The notes under the pieces are model-generated. The model did no database searches, was not told where the DNA came from, and saw nothing but the letters and a program-made list of their open reading frames with translations. The position numbers and the translations under genes are program-made. From Saturnia japonica (Eukaryota > Arthropoda > Insecta > Lepidoptera > Saturniidae): a stretch of DNA of 64,000 bases. Numbering within the stretch: position 1 is the first letter of the stretch; the number at the start of each line of letters is the position of its first letter. The stretch spans positions 29,642,653 to 29,706,652 of the forward strand of contig CM065304.1 in assembly GCA_033032175.1 (NCBI GenBank). Direction: 5' to 3'. This document shows positions 11,515-23,022 of this stretch, one piece after another.

Positions 11515-11625
11515 TATTTAAAAGAACCACTTGGTTGGTGGAAAATTAATGGATATAACACAGAGAGATATGAGGAACTTTCCAGTCTGGCTCAAAGATT
11601 TTTGGCAACACTGCTGGCGAGTCAA
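11515..11625 (+). pseudogene. hAT transposase C-terminal fragment
   Basis: The + strand reading YLKEPLGWWKINGYN then RYEELSSLAQRFLATLLAS matches the pattern of the hAT dimerisation region (WW followed by RYP.L..LA..). It is not contiguous with the 7.6-10.3 kb hAT element and is a separate relic. Only about 37 codons are visible and both sides lead into non-coding sequence. Confidence 0.45.
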
Positions 11626-11639
11626 GATCAAAATTAAAA

Positions 11640-11760
11640 TATTTTTTATTCAAGTTAGGCCCTAAGAAGGCACTTATGAATGTCAAAACACTACCACCAA
11701 TTTGGAATCTCCGCAGTCATCGAGAAAAACCGACAAGAAACTTGATCAGGTTTATCAACA
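11640..11760 (-). repeat. Inverted copy of the LINE 3' end at 10690-10810
   Basis: The segment matches 10690-10810 as reverse complement over most of 120 bases, for example AAGAAGGCACTTATGAATGT and the GACAAGAAACTTGATC block. The pair forms an inverted repeat with arms about 0.9 kb apart. Confidence 0.7.
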
Positions 11761-12650
11761 ATTTTTTTTAAATTAGTTTTTACAGTATTTAATTAAATAC
11801 AGTTGTTATCATTTTCAGTACAGTATTCCTAGTGAACTCTATTCAGCAGTGCTGGGATAATTTACAAGCTTTTTAAAACAAACTTCAGGCTGAAAAGCTG
11901 GCTCAATTGTTGTTTTTAAAATACAACTTACCACTTATAAAAATTTTTTTTTCTTTGAATATGTATATTAGAATTTTATTATTGATTGATACAAAGGGTA
12001 TCTTCATGTACAAATTAGATTATTTTTATTGTTAATATATGTGCAAACGTATTAAAATATCTTTTATTTGAATTCTGAAGGAAATAAGTAATCTTTAATA
12101 GTAAATTCATAGGGAACAGTTAATTTTTCTAACTTTTTAAAGTAAATATTTAAAATCAGCATCCCTTGATGTGTGAAAAACACTACAATGTAAATAAAAT
12201 AAATCTCCACAAGATTACCATTACTGCTTTTTAAAACAATATTATCTAGGATAACCAATATATCAGGATAATTAATTTTTATTATTTCAAGGTTGACTCT
12301 TTTTGCTTAAAGATATATATTGAGGTAAATTTAGCTATACATGAATTTAAAATGATAAATTTTATATTTTGTTTAGTTGGTTCAATAATATCAATATAAC
12401 TAACTTGATGTTAAGTAAATTGCAATCTAAGAAATAATAATTATGGCGATATTCCAGTTTAAATTTGTCTATGGAACTTTGGCGTCGTTATCCTTGCCTG
12501 ACTGTGACAGAGGCTTCTTGGTATCTAGATATATATTAAAGTGTGGGATGAAGATGCAAGTTGAAAAACATATTTATGATCAACATGTGCTTTATCATTC
12601 TGCTGGTTCCATTTCTTTGTTTGTTTGTTTTTCCTCAACAAAGTGCAATA
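11761..12650. other. AT-rich intergenic stretch
   Basis: Nothing supported. A 100-codon frame at 12443-12745 crosses the left end of the next transposon and has no recognisable domain, so I treat it as chance. Confidence 0.45.
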
Positions 12651-12652
12651 TA

Positions 12653-13870
12653 CAGGGTCGGTCAGAAAGGCGTACGATTTTAAAAACTTTTAGAACTGAC
12701 TACACTGTTAGCTTGGCCTATCGTACAGAGCTGCGTTACAGTTAGACTTGTTAAAAACACTCTTGCGTTTGAACCTTATGAGCGGGGTCTGCGCGGGTGG
12801 TGGGGATGAGAAGCTCGGTTCTCGGAAATTTAGTCGCGACGGATCACTTCACCGGAGCGCTGCGTGCATTCTGCGTTAAACATTATTAATTATTATATAA
12901 ATGGCGATTCGTGCGCTATTGTTCGACGTTTATTTCGGCGTGACAAATGACGTGACGTGATACATGACGTAAATCAGTGTCCGAAGGAAAGTGTGATTCG
13001 ATCGTGGGTCAGAAAGTTCGAAGCTACTGGTTCGACTCTCAAACAGAAGCCTGCGGGAAGCCCAAGGTCAACAAGAACGGAAGACACAATTGAACAAGTT
13101 AGAGCTTCAGTTCAACGTAATCCTGGTCTATCGACTCGCAAGCGATGAGCTGAACTTGTGGTGTCCAGAACATCTTTGCGTCGCATTTTGTTGAAGGATT
13201 TGAATTTGTACCCGTATAAAATTCAACTTGTGCAGGAATTACTGCCAAATGACCCAATTTTACGACGAGCTTTTGTTGAAACAATGGACATGTCAATAAA
13301 CAGAATTGCCGTTACTGGGCTGCAGAGAACCCACGTGCAAAACATCAAAAGCCTCTGCATTCGCCAAAAGTAACCGTTTGGAATTATCGGACCCTATTTC
13401 TTTGAAAATCAACAAAGGCAAATTGTCACTGTAAATTCCGACCGATACATAGCCATGTTAAGGGATTTTTTCTTTCCACAACTGCAACAATATGAACAAT
13501 TTGAATCGTGCGATGTGATTTCAACAAGATGGTGCGACATGCCATACATCTAATGCTTCGTCGGCGGCCGTAAATGAGATGTTTGCTGGGAAACTGATAT
13601 CACGCCGAGGTGACATTGCATGGCCGCCTAGAAGTCCGGATCTAACGTCACCGTACTTTTTCATATGGGGATACCTGAAAAGTAGAGTCTACTCCAATAA
13701 CCCAGCCACGATTAACCAGTTGAAGATACATATCCGAGAAGAAATGGCAGCTATTCCTCGCGCAATGTGTCAGCGAGTTTTTACCAATTTGAGGTTCAGA
13801 TTCGAGGATTGTTTGCAGCGGGATGGTGCACACCTGAATACCTGAAATAAATATGTGTATGTGTATTGTA
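12653..13870 (+). mobile_element. DD41D-type Tc1/mariner relative, copy A, right end lost
   Basis: The left end CAGGGTCGGTCAGAAAGG follows a TA at 12651-12652. From about 12760 the sequence is nearly identical to copy B at 61579-62498. It keeps about 90 bases near the left end that copy B lacks, and most of the internal region that copy B has lost. The right terminal repeat is missing and similarity ends near 13870. Orientation is + by its transposase. Confidence 0.8.
12900..13845 (+). pseudogene. DD41D-type mariner transposase, copy A, inactive
   Basis: The N-terminal region at 12957-13148 holds a helix-turn-helix-like WVRKFEATGSTLKQKPAGS and ends at an in-frame TGA (13146-13148), after which the same protein resumes (TSLRRILLKDLNLYPYKIQL). 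The segment with the first catalytic Asp is missing by a short deletion near 13290-13310. The second Asp is present in QQDGATCH near 13527-13550. The C-terminal frame 13579-13845 has PPRSPDL then SPYFF where the third Asp is expected: Tyr replaces it. Counting from the second Asp to that position leaves 41 residues between, the spacing of the rosa/VS group. The intact enzyme would cut at TA and mobilise the element. Confidence 0.75.
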
Positions 13871-14237
13871 TTTACAATATTGTAATTGATAAAACTAAGT
13901 GTAGCGAAAGCTCCCATAGCAATTTATTGGTGTCTTCCCCTTCGGACCTGAATTTAATAAACGCCTTACAAAAAATATTTACATAGTTTTTCTGATTAAT
14001 TGGGTTCTAAATAATAAATATATGTAAATTATTTTTTTTTATTTAGTTTTTTATAAAATTTCAATAAAGCGAAGGTGTATTGTACAATCCATAATATTAT
14101 TATGAGTACTAAATTTTTTTTTATTTTTACTTTGTTAATGTTTAATAAAACGAACATTTTTCTGAATGTTTTTTTATGCGTAATTTGATAATAAATATCT
14201 ATAAAATACAAATAAGCTGGCGCACAACTTCTACTAC
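13871..14237. other. AT-rich spacer
   Basis: No gene or classified repeat supported. Several homopolymer T runs. Confidence 0.4.
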
Positions 14238-14320
14238 TACTTCTACTTCTTACTAATATAATAAATGTGAAAGTGTGTATGTTTGGATGTTGAACGGATT
14301 TAGGTGAAATTTGGCACACA
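14238..14320 (+). repeat. Dispersed lepidopteran-type repeat end (GTGAAATTTGGCACACAG)
   Basis: The words AATGTGAAAGTGTGTATGTTT and GTGAAATTTGGCACACAG are an end-module of a repeat that is abundant in moth and butterfly genomes. Only the end is present, abutting a LINE fragment. Confidence 0.4.
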
Positions 14321-14683
14321 GATAATGATATCCAATAATACGTAGACGAAGTCGCAGGTACCAGCTAGAGTAATTATTGTCAGGTCTACAGCAAACAAAA
14401 ACCCCTTTACTGGTTTTTCAATATGTGAGAGGACGTCGTTAATAGCCAGTAAAAATATTATTACGCCGTTTTCTGTACAAGCAGGATTAGATATTGTATC
14501 CTGGATTCTTACTTTTATTGTTCTTTCTAAAAGAAAGTTTCTAACAAAAGCTAGGGCGTTTCCATTAATATCAATATCTTGTAATATTTTAAGAACTCTC
14601 TGTTTCCAAACCATTTCATAAGCTTTTTCAATAACTAATGCTACGATTACTATATAATTATGATTTTCACTTTGAATACTCAT
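14300..14683 (-). pseudogene. Jockey/I-group LINE reverse transcriptase fragment
   Basis: Minus-strand reading contains a run like the RT fingers of Jockey-group LINEs, with EKAYEMVWKQRVLKILQDID and FVRNFLLERTIKVRI at about 14640-14500. The GVPQG motif is lost by deletion (reads GVIIF). The catalytic FADD box reads FAVDLTIITLAG, so one Asp is Val. It covers only the middle of the RT domain and cannot be active. Confidence 0.65.
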
Positions 14684-14809
14684 TAAATGATCGGTTGTTG
14701 GTCTAAATGATATCTTGTGAAACCAAAGTTAGATCTATATTACTTGTACGACCATAAGCGATATAGCAAATTAATGTATTACACAATTGTAGACATTAAA
14801 AAGACCTAC

Positions 14810-14958
14810 AAAAATGTCAGAGAGACTATACGTCTATCTTTTAAGGAACACCCACAATAAGCACTTTTGTCTTTAAAATAGCCGGGAGCGGGGGAGTAAA
14901 ATTCGCGCGGGCATTCTGTAGTCCACATGAGCGAAGCCACGGGCACAGCTAGTATGAT
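14810..14958 (-). repeat. Dispersed repeat, CTAGCTGT.CCCGTGGCTTCGC family, copy 1
   Basis: On the minus strand it reads CTAGCTGTGCCCGTGGCTTC, then GACTACAGAATGCCCGCGCG, then the AGCCGGGAGCGGGGGAG block seen as complement. Other copies lie at 15611-15910, 27257-27643 and 52380-52735. The class is very common in Lepidoptera; I do not assign a superfamily. Confidence 0.6.
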
Positions 14959-15281
14959 ATAACATGACAAAGTTTAACTTCATAAAATCGTCTTTGTGAT
15001 GACGTAAGTTTTGTTCGTAAGGATTTTCCATGCCTAAAAATAATACTCAAAAATCACTTTTTAATATTTAACAAATTTTTGTGACAAATTATTTTATTGT
15101 AGCTTATGTATAGGAGATAGGCAAATACTATCGTGGACTTTTTTTTTTAAATATACTAAGGACCAACATTGTATTTTCGTATCGTTGACCATCACCCTAG
15201 CGCACGTGGATAAAGCAGTTTGGGGACAGTTTCACTCCCGACTTACTAACAAAAATCAATATTTAAATTGGCAATATTTGA

Positions 15282-15370
15282 AAGAAAGAAAGAAAATACA
15301 TTTCTTTGTTACACACACAAAATAAAAGAAAATAAAAAATAGTAAGAAAAAAACAATACTTAATAATTAA
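15282..15370 (-). repeat. CR1-type LINE 3' tail
   Basis: GAAAGAAAGAAAGAAAATAC with a following TTTGTTAC is the reverse complement of the 3' tail of the CR1 copy at 961-2683. Only the tail is present. Confidence 0.5.
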
Positions 15371-15610
15371 TGGAATACATGTGTGTGTAGCAAATAGGCT
15401 TCGAATCAGCATAATATATGCTGGACCCCCTCCAGAGTCCTCGAGCGCTGATTTTCACTCAATACCCAGAGAGTTATGTGTGCGCTGTGTTTAAAATAAA
15501 TAAATACTGTTTGGCTATCATATATAAAAAAAATTTTTCGAATCCGATTTGTAGTTCCAGTGATTAGCGTGTTAAAACAAACAAACAAAAAAATACTCTT
15601 GTATATATTA

Positions 15611-15910
15611 GTAGCTGTACCCGTAGCTTCACTCACGTGGACTACAAAATGCCATCGATCAGGCATAGGCGCGAATTTTATTTGCGCAGAACCCAAATCT
15701 TTTCTAAAATAAAAGTAGGTAGCCTAAGTCACTCCTTATAACATCGGCTATCTGCCAGTGAAAGTCCTGTCAAAATCGGTCCAACCGTTTCGAATTACTC
15801 GGAACAAATAGACAGACGTACAGACAAAAAATGTTTTTTTTTTTTATAGGCATCGTTTTTACTTTCATTTATGTTTTAGTAAAAAGCTGTTATTTTGACA
15901 TTACAAACAA
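15611..15910 (+). repeat. Dispersed repeat, CTAGCTGT.CCCGTGGCTTCGC family, copy 2
   Basis: Starts at GTAGCTGTACCCGTAGCTTC and runs through CTATCTGCCAGTGAAAGTCC and CAAAATCGGTCCAACCGTTT to the ACAGACGTACAGAC module, followed by a T run. The 3' module is shared with 26870-27000. Confidence 0.6.
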
Positions 15911-16021
15911 ACACCTCAATTATATATATCATATTTTATATCTTTATATATTTTATTTTCCTATTTTATTTTATCTTTATATTTCTTTTATATTTTTATA
16001 TCTATAATTTGCTTATAATTT

Positions 16022-16248
16022 TATACCATCATACCATCACGCCTGTATACCCACAGTTCGCCGAGTATGTGTTTAGGTTCCATGTAATAGGGGGTGAGTC
16101 TATTGCCATTAATCGGGCACGAAACCGAACTCCGAGCTGCTACTGAGAATTTCATAGGAAAAACCCAATAACACTTTGCTCGACCTGGGAATCGAACCCA
16201 GGACCTCGCTCATAGCAGTCGCGCTTACGACCACTAGGCTAACGAGGC
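16022..16248 (-). repeat. tRNA-derived SINE, full-length copy
   Basis: On the minus strand it begins GCCTCGTTAGCCTAGTGGTC (an A-box-like region) and has the B-box-like GGTTCGATTCCC in a perfect T-arm (CCTGGG...CCCAGG). These are the internal RNA polymerase III promoter elements of a tRNA-derived SINE. The body includes CTCAGTAGCAGCTCGGAGTT and CGTGCCCGATTAATGGCAAT, and the tail reads ACAGGCGTGATGGTATGATG. Related copies lie at 26203-26275, 29325-29450 and 36548-36779. Confidence 0.8.
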
Positions 16249-16385
16249 TAATAATTAATGAAAACAAGCTGAATTATAAGAAAGCAAACAAGAAACCCGA
16301 CTGCAACAAAGACACTTGACAAAAAAAAAGTTATATTTTTACTATTTATTCGAGATTCCCAGACGTCGTACTTAAATACATATTA

Positions 16386-16735
16386 AATAGTCTATGTCAC
16401 TCCCACAGTTAAGACGAAATCTAACGACACCTTGTATGCTCAAATCCATCAAGCCGTTGAAGCTATAGTACAGAGCGTGCCAAAGAATTAGACATATACG
16501 CTCAAAAATCAAAACCGTCCTTTTATCGCAGTCGGGCAAAAACCCGACAGCAACAAAAACACGACAATATTTTTTTCTAATTTTCATTTTTATTTCATTT
16601 CCATTCTCATTATATTAGCCTATGTCTATGTGGGAGTGCCACAAGACGAATCTAACGACACCTCTTTAGCCGTTTAGGCTACAGAGCGTGCCAAATAAAT
16701 AGTCAGATATACATACGCTCAAAAACAATACACAA
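16386..16735 (-). repeat. Dispersed repeat with two related internal modules
   Basis: Two diverged copies of a module of about 110 bases lie at 16390-16505 and 16618-16735, each with AATCTAACGACACCT, then ACAGAGCGTGCCAAA, then ACGCTCAAAAA. CCCGACAGCAACAAAAACAC-type text lies between. The family is not classified. Confidence 0.5.
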
Positions 16736-17282
16736 TAACAATGGGGTAATATTATAATTTAAATTCTATTAATAAATATAAACGGGATGTTTTTCACATT
16801 ATTTCCTTTTTTACGTATTATATAACTGAAAGCTTTATTGATAGTTTAATTGCGCCGTTTTTTAGTGCAATGATGTTGGTGTATGACGCGTCTATATATA
16901 AAATGACATTGTATAGACCTGAAAACAATTCAGTATAGATGTAGTTGACACGAAGTAGAAGTATTTGATTTATTAGGAATCTATATATCAATACGTGAAG
17001 CAAAAGCTTTCGGTATCTTTTTAACCGTATTGCGTGCACGGAAGACTGTTAGACTTCGCATGGTTAAAGTTTATGTGAAGAATGAGTGCAGAAAGCTAAA
17101 GTTTATCTATAATAATAACACCTATCTAGGTAAAGTTGGAATGTAAAACTTTATCTAAATGTAAAGTTTCATCGAATTCATTGAAGCCGTTTCCGAGAAA
17201 CCAATTATATATACAACCAATTATATATATTATTACAAGAATTACTCACTTAATATAATAAGGTTATCATTTACTGGCCGTG

Positions 17283-17410
17283 TCCTAAAAGTGCGTAACC
17301 TCTTTAAGCTTAGAAACCTTCAAATGAGGTACTAATGTAGTACGGTGGCTTTCGAGATATTCCATTTTTAAAGAGTAGTTGCTGATGTTTTAAGTGAGTT
17401 CAACCTTTTT
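17283..17410 (+). repeat. Dispersed repeat (TCCTAAAAGTGCGTAACC family), copy 1
   Basis: About 120 bases, including AGTGCGTAACCTCTTTAAGC and ACTAATGTAGTACGGTG, are almost identical to 33894-34020 in the same orientation. Neither copy has visible coding potential. Confidence 0.7.
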
Positions 17411-18310
17411 TGAATGAAATCGGATAGAGTTTTCAAACATGTGTCAAAATAAAAAGTAATTTAAATCAAAAGCACTACGGAGTATTGATATCTACTTTAC
17501 AGCAAATCACCGCCAAAATAACTTTCTATCACTTTTTAGCCCCAGTAGGGGATGAATTTCAATAAAATACGAAACGCGTCTTCCATCAATTCTGTTAAAA
17601 AAGGTTTATGTAAAATTTGAAGTAGATTGGACCAAGGAATCACGTTGTCCCATACAAACTTTGCCCCCCTTTTTCACCCCCTTAGGGGTAGAATTTCGGA
17701 AAATCCTTTCTTATCGGATGCCTACGTCATACAAATAACACACCCTCCAAGTTTGAGGTCTCTACGATTAGCGGTTTAGGCTGTGCGTTGATCCGTCAGT
17801 CAGTCAGGACAAAGCATTTTATATGTATAGATATTAATGTTAATAAGGTATGTAATAAACTTTTGACATGATGAATGTGGAGAATATAGAGATAAATGAC
17901 CAATATAAATAAATGCATAACAAGGAAACAAACAATATTTATGTATAAATCAATAATTAGTACCTTACTTAGGTAAATAAACATCTACAAATATTAGTAT
18001 CTAAATCGGTTCATAAACAAAGAAGTTATGGCTGAAAATACATTCGAAATATGAACCTCCGCTTTTTACGAAGTCAGTTAAAGATAATAAATAATATGCG
18101 TTTGAAAACCGTGACATCATTTATCGGTACCTGGCGCAAACACTAGTAAATCGAATTACAAACGATGTTTGTAAATTTGAGAAACTTATAATCGGAAACT
18201 GACAAACGGTTTCGTGAAATTAGAATTTAAATAAATTAGATTGTAAAATTACAACACTTTTGTTGTAGGTTTATCACATGTCAAGGAAAATAATTACTCG
18301 TATCTATACT
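17411..18310. other. Intergenic, decayed repeat text
   Basis: Fragments such as CCAAGTTTGAGGTCTCTACG and GTCAGTCAGTCAG near 17740-17805 are typical of LINE/Helitron-derived ends in insects, but no boundaries can be set. No genes are supported. Confidence 0.35.
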
Positions 18311-19990
18311 AATTTAATAAAGTGGAAAAGTTTTTTGTTAGTTTAAACACGCTGAAACCACCAGACGGATCCGAAAAATTCTTTTTTTATATGATAGCCA
18401 GACTCACGAGGAATATTATATCCCAGTTAGCCTTGAATATTGATTTTTGTTACGTAAGTGAGAAGTCGAAGCCCTCGTGAACTGCTTTATCTGCTCTGCA
18501 TGCGCTGGCGAAGTGGTTAATAATGCACAGTCCTCATTATGTGATAACTTTAGCACTCTAGCTCCGCTCGCCCGCCTTCTGGACCACCAGACCATGATCT
18601 AGCGTTTTGTTTTGTTTTTCTTGTTGCAATCGAGCTTATTTTTTCCTTTTTATGACTTTTTTATGATACTTTCTTAACAGTTTAAAAATACTAATTCAGT
18701 ATAATTTGTATTGTCAAATTACTTATTAATCTTGGAGATTATTTAGAATAAATAAATTTACTTTTTTTATATAAAGAAACTGATAAAATATGAAATTATA
18801 ACAACGCGTAGGCTTAGGTGATCGTGGGAAGAGAATACACGCAGGGTATTCATTGCATTCTGTACATACCTTTATACTAGGTAGCTGATACGGAACACAA
18901 TATTAACGTTAATAACTACATCGTTAGTAACGTAGGCTGTTAACAATAACGTTACCTAATTGAAACAATTGTATTCATACAATTAAAATTTGACGGAATG
19001 TGGTGGTGACATGACATGATATGAACGATTTGTGTTGGTTGACGTGAAAGCTTGAATCAAAGTTAGAACAGCTTTGCGGATATGAGAGGAGGACCGGTTG
19101 ACCTTGTCCGTATCGTACCATGATGACTCACTGTTGCGGTCGCAGCTGTACTCTGTTAAGTGTAAACGCGTGCTCGAGTTATCAGAATAATGCAGTAAAG
19201 TAAAAACTGCTCTAGAAAGGTTTGCTTGTTCAAAACTTTTAATTATTATAACTTTAAATATCTTAAAGCTGAACTAGGTGTAAGGGTTTTTGGGATATCA
19301 ATAACTCAAGGGCCTCTCTCTAATGCACGTTGTACATCCTGTTGAACAACAAACGAGGAAATGACAAGTTCGAACTGGTAGGGAACTTGTCACCGATTCG
19401 ATACTAAGAACCATACACGTAATTAGTTAAAAAAACCGTAATTCGCTTCGTCGTGTCTGTCATATTATATTATCGTAAATAATATCTGTAGCGTCGGTCG
19501 GTCTTGACTTTGGTTAAGTAAAAAGTTTTAGAATGAAATTTTTCTTGCATTGTTTTTTTAGGATAACACCTGTTTGTATTTCTAAGTCTTATGAAAAACC
19601 TCAACCGATATCTTCCCAAACATTACGAAAATTCCGGTTTATATTTTGCGTTTATTTGAAAGAAGTCTAAGTAGATGATATATTCAACGAAAAATAAGAA
19701 GATGTATATGATAAGCATTACCTGAGTGTTAATCAATTTATGATCTTCTGAACATTTATGAAATTAATGATCTTTTTTCAGTTAATAGCTGAACCCGTCG
19801 CAACAGCACCGTGCGCCCTCTACTGGATTTGCTTCTTTTAAAGGTATTTATAATATATAGTAATTATTGTATTGCTTTAAAAATATTTGTATTAAGTATA
19901 ATTAATATCTTGATATTAGATCTCTATCACATTTGCTTCGAAAAATTGTGAAGTTTCATGTTTTATTTTATTACACAAAATTCTCATTTA
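18311..19990. other. Intergenic stretch, no gene supported
   Basis: Decayed repeat text near 18311-18620 shares GCCAG/GCTAGA.TCACGAGGAAT and TATTGATTTTTGTTA words with 34060-34200. The rest has no recognisable feature. A GC-richer patch at 19070-19160 has no open frame worth calling. Confidence 0.4.
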
Positions 19991-20004
19991 TTTCTGCACT
20001 GAAC

Positions 20005-20230
20005 AATTGTACATTCAGGCTGAAATCTATTGAGCGTATTCAGTCTTATCTCAGAGTTATCTCAGCCTTAAGTTCCGAAATTTTAATTTATAGTCGCAAG
20101 CTTAGCATTAGCTCAGCCCTGCCTGAGTAAAGTTCAAGTCATCGAATTCGACGACTTATAAAAAACATAGGTGTTATAGGAAAAAAAAATAGCATAATAG
20201 TGACCTAACAGTGATTTTATATACTTTTTA
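20005..20230 (+). repeat. Dispersed repeat (GGCTGAAATCTATTGAG family), copy 1
   Basis: About 220 bases match 50525-50755 in the same orientation. Shared words include CAGCCTTAAGTTCCGAAATT, TAGTCGCAAGCTTAGCATT and GTGATTTTATATACTTTTTA. The 65-codon frame at 19933-20130 comes from this repeat and is not a gene. Confidence 0.7.
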
Positions 20231-21455
20231 TATTTATCTGTATTTCTTGATTCTCATTGGCTTGAACTACATAGAAATGAGTGTTTCTATTACGTACTAC
20301 GTTTGTACATGTTTTGTCTTTTTTGTTTAATTCAACCACAGATTTAAGAAAACAGCAGATGGAACCGGTCACAACATAAAAATGTCTCATATTAGTATTG
20401 AATTGTTTCAATATTGAAAGAATATGTCATGCGATGTCAGCACCCCGTATGCTGTCTTGTGTGCAATTACATTATAAAATTCTTCGCAAAACCAAACAAT
20501 GGAAAACGGAATTTCATTTTATCAAATGACAAAGCATATTTTGATATTATTTTGAACATAAAATGACATAAATGTTGCTAGGCTGCAATGAAATATTTTC
20601 CTGGAATTTATAGTAAAATATAATATGTATTATAGTGTTGGATCATTTTATTGACAAGCTGACAACCACAACGAAACCAAAAGGAGAGTAAAATTTGTTA
20701 TCCATCAGTTTGTTTGTTTGATAACAATCGGCAAACACTGAAAGAGATAGCAATATGGTTTAAAAGTAAAAATTATAGAGAACCCTAAGCAATTTAGTGT
20801 CTTAGATAAAAACCTAAAAACCAAAGATAGCCGGAAAAATTTTCAAACGCTTACGACATTGGTGTCATTAGGTATAGGTGTAGTAAGTTAAAACAAAACA
20901 CATAAGCAGAAGTAGATATTCATTGATAATGAAAATGTCAAGTGGAAAATATACGTTTAGTTGAAAATTTGTATGTAAAGGTCCTTAGGGCCTTCATTCC
21001 AAGTTGTGTATACATTCGCCATATAAAAAAAAATACGGGTTGCACTTCAGGAGTGCCGACAGAAGTGAAAACTTGGTCCCGACACCAAACTAAACGTCTA
21101 TACTCGGTATATGTTGCTGTGATATCGTAACATTAGATTAATTAAAAAAAATTTTATTAATCGGTAGTTATCAATTGTTGTATTATCGGTTGTTTAAATA
21201 ATAGGTAAAACAGTTGTTATAAATTTTATAGATTTTTTTTTTTTAATTTATCTAGACACGTTCTCGGGTTGCTATATGAACATGCATATGTAGCTACATC
21301 TATCTCGCCACATACGAACTATTCTACATAGCGATATTGAAATTAACCAAAGAACTTGGCAACAACCGTTGGTCCTCTCTTATGTTCTGTAAGTAAAATG
21401 TCCACGAGACACAAGCTTACGCTCTACAAGATGTGTATCTCGTCCGAGTTAGGCA
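20231..21455. other. AT-rich intergenic stretch
   Basis: No gene, RNA or classified repeat supported. Confidence 0.4.
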
Positions 21456-21790
21456 GAGGACGGGTGGTCAATTTCGCTCCCGCACACCCGCCAAGTCCAC
21501 CCTCTCTAGCGGCAACCCAAGCCTAGGTCCGTTCCTCGGCGTAAAGCCCTTGGGTCAGGCAGCCGCCCGCGCGATACAAGTGACACTACACGTGCACCAC
21601 TTAGCTACCCACATACAACATTACACACGTATGAACACACACACGTGCACACCACACAGGTACATAGGTTCTGTAAGGGACCTTTTTGTTTTCTTTTTTT
21701 GCGCTAGTTAGTGTAGAAAAACCATTCCGATCACTAAATACACATACGGATGGCTCCCTCCTTCCTCCCAGGAGGAGGGGAACGTGCATA
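21456..21790 (-). repeat. LINE-leader-like repeat, inverted partner of 63640-63985
   Basis: About 330 GC-rich bases match 63640-63985 as reverse complement. Shared words include GCCAAGTCCACCCTCTCTAG versus its complement and GGACCTTTTTGTTTTC-like text. Both copies hold a short minus/plus frame with CVCVFSDRNGFSTLTSAKK. This copy continues to about 22050 with leader text of high GC and CpG. It is probably the 5' part of a non-LTR element. Confidence 0.6.
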
Positions 21791-21949
21791 TGGGTATATG
21801 TTAGTTAGCTCGAATTTGTAGGAGTAGGGAATTAGATAGATCGCGACCTTTTCGCATTCGCGATGACCGCCCGAGCCGAGGTTCGGCCACTCTGGCACCC
21901 TCGTGCGAGTCGTCAAAAACTTTCGCGGCTGAGTGCCCTAAGCGCTCGC

Positions 21950-22030
21950 CCCCAAGTCCGGTGAAGCTGTAAAAGTCGCAGCGGCTCTGTTTTTGGATAG
22001 GGCCCCTAATGCAAACAGTGTAGTCAGTTC
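21950..22030 (-). repeat. Short module shared with 22945-23022
   Basis: CAAGTCCGGTGAAGCTGTAA and the following AGGGCCCC and AACAGT.TAG blocks recur at 22945-23022 in the same orientation, each ending in an A run. They look like two 5' or 3' ends of the same retroelement family. Confidence 0.55.
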
Positions 22031-22269
22031 AAAAAAAAAAACAACCGTTGGGCAGCTGCCCGCCAGACATAACACCCGTCCGTTCGGAGGATCCTCCCTT
22101 TTCTATGGCGGATGAGGAACTTTACATTCAGTTCTCACTTCCGCTAAACATATATGCACACACTATAGCTGCGTAACGTGCTAAAAGAAGTTTTCACTTA
22201 AAAAAAAAACTGCGAACTTAAGATCGTCGCTCATGCGCACAATTGCATGCACAACAATACCTAACGCAC

Positions 22270-22960
22270 ATGCCTTGCACCCTGACGTGGTGAAAGAACA
22301 CACATACCTATGGCTAAAACTAGACCATAAATTTAATTGGGGTCCACATGTTGACCAGGTATGTTATAAAGTTAGATCTGTGTTGTAAAAATTATGCATA
22401 CTCAAACATAAATTTCCCTACAATACATTCAGACTCCATATAATTATGTCATGTCTGTGATAAAAATACCTGAAGGATATATACAATTTACAAATAAGAT
22501 TATCGAAAGTCATTGTTTAATTAAAGATTAAGTATAAAAACAATTATAATTGTTTTAATCTGTTTCATTATAGTAGTTCTGAGCGTGTTTGATAACGTGG
22601 ATTTAGGAATTTTAACTCAATACAGTAAAAGCTATGAGTGGAATTTAAATAAGATAATGAGACCTGTGACCATACGTAATCTGATGTATCTTCCAAACTT
22701 TGATATTCCCAAATGTAACAACGAGTACGGTGAGATGGTTTGGAGATGCATTCTGCCTAGAACACTAAATAGAATACCAAGAGCTAGATAACCAAAAAAA
22801 AAAACAGCCAAATGACAAATATACTTAAGGTATAATTTTTAAAGGAAAATAACGAAGTTCAATAAATTAAGTAGGTAGTAATTTCTTAGTTATAAAGTCT
22901 TGTTATAATTTAAGATTTAAAGTTAAGATAATTGTATTGAATTGACCAAGTCCGGTGAAG
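22270..22960 (+). pseudogene. Jockey/R1-group LINE reverse transcriptase C-terminal remnant
   Basis: The + strand reading at 22280-22420 gives VKEHTYLWLKLDHKFNWGPH followed by VDQVCYKVRS, the RT thumb pattern (YLG..LD..L.W..H) of LINE ORF2 proteins. At 22585-22791 another frame reads DNVDLGILTQYSKSYEWNL and the end GEMVWRCILPRTLN, typical of Jockey-type C-termini. Stops and a frame change lie between them. Only the last third of ORF2 is present. Confidence 0.65.
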
Positions 22961-23022
22961 CTGTAAAAGCCGCCAGAGGCTCCAGGGCCCCCAAGGCTAA
23001 CAGTATAGACACTTGGAAAAAA

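Noticed and set aside
12443..12745. 100-codon frame
   Set aside because: It crosses the left end of the DD41D element at 12653, so it is a chance fusion of unrelated sequence.
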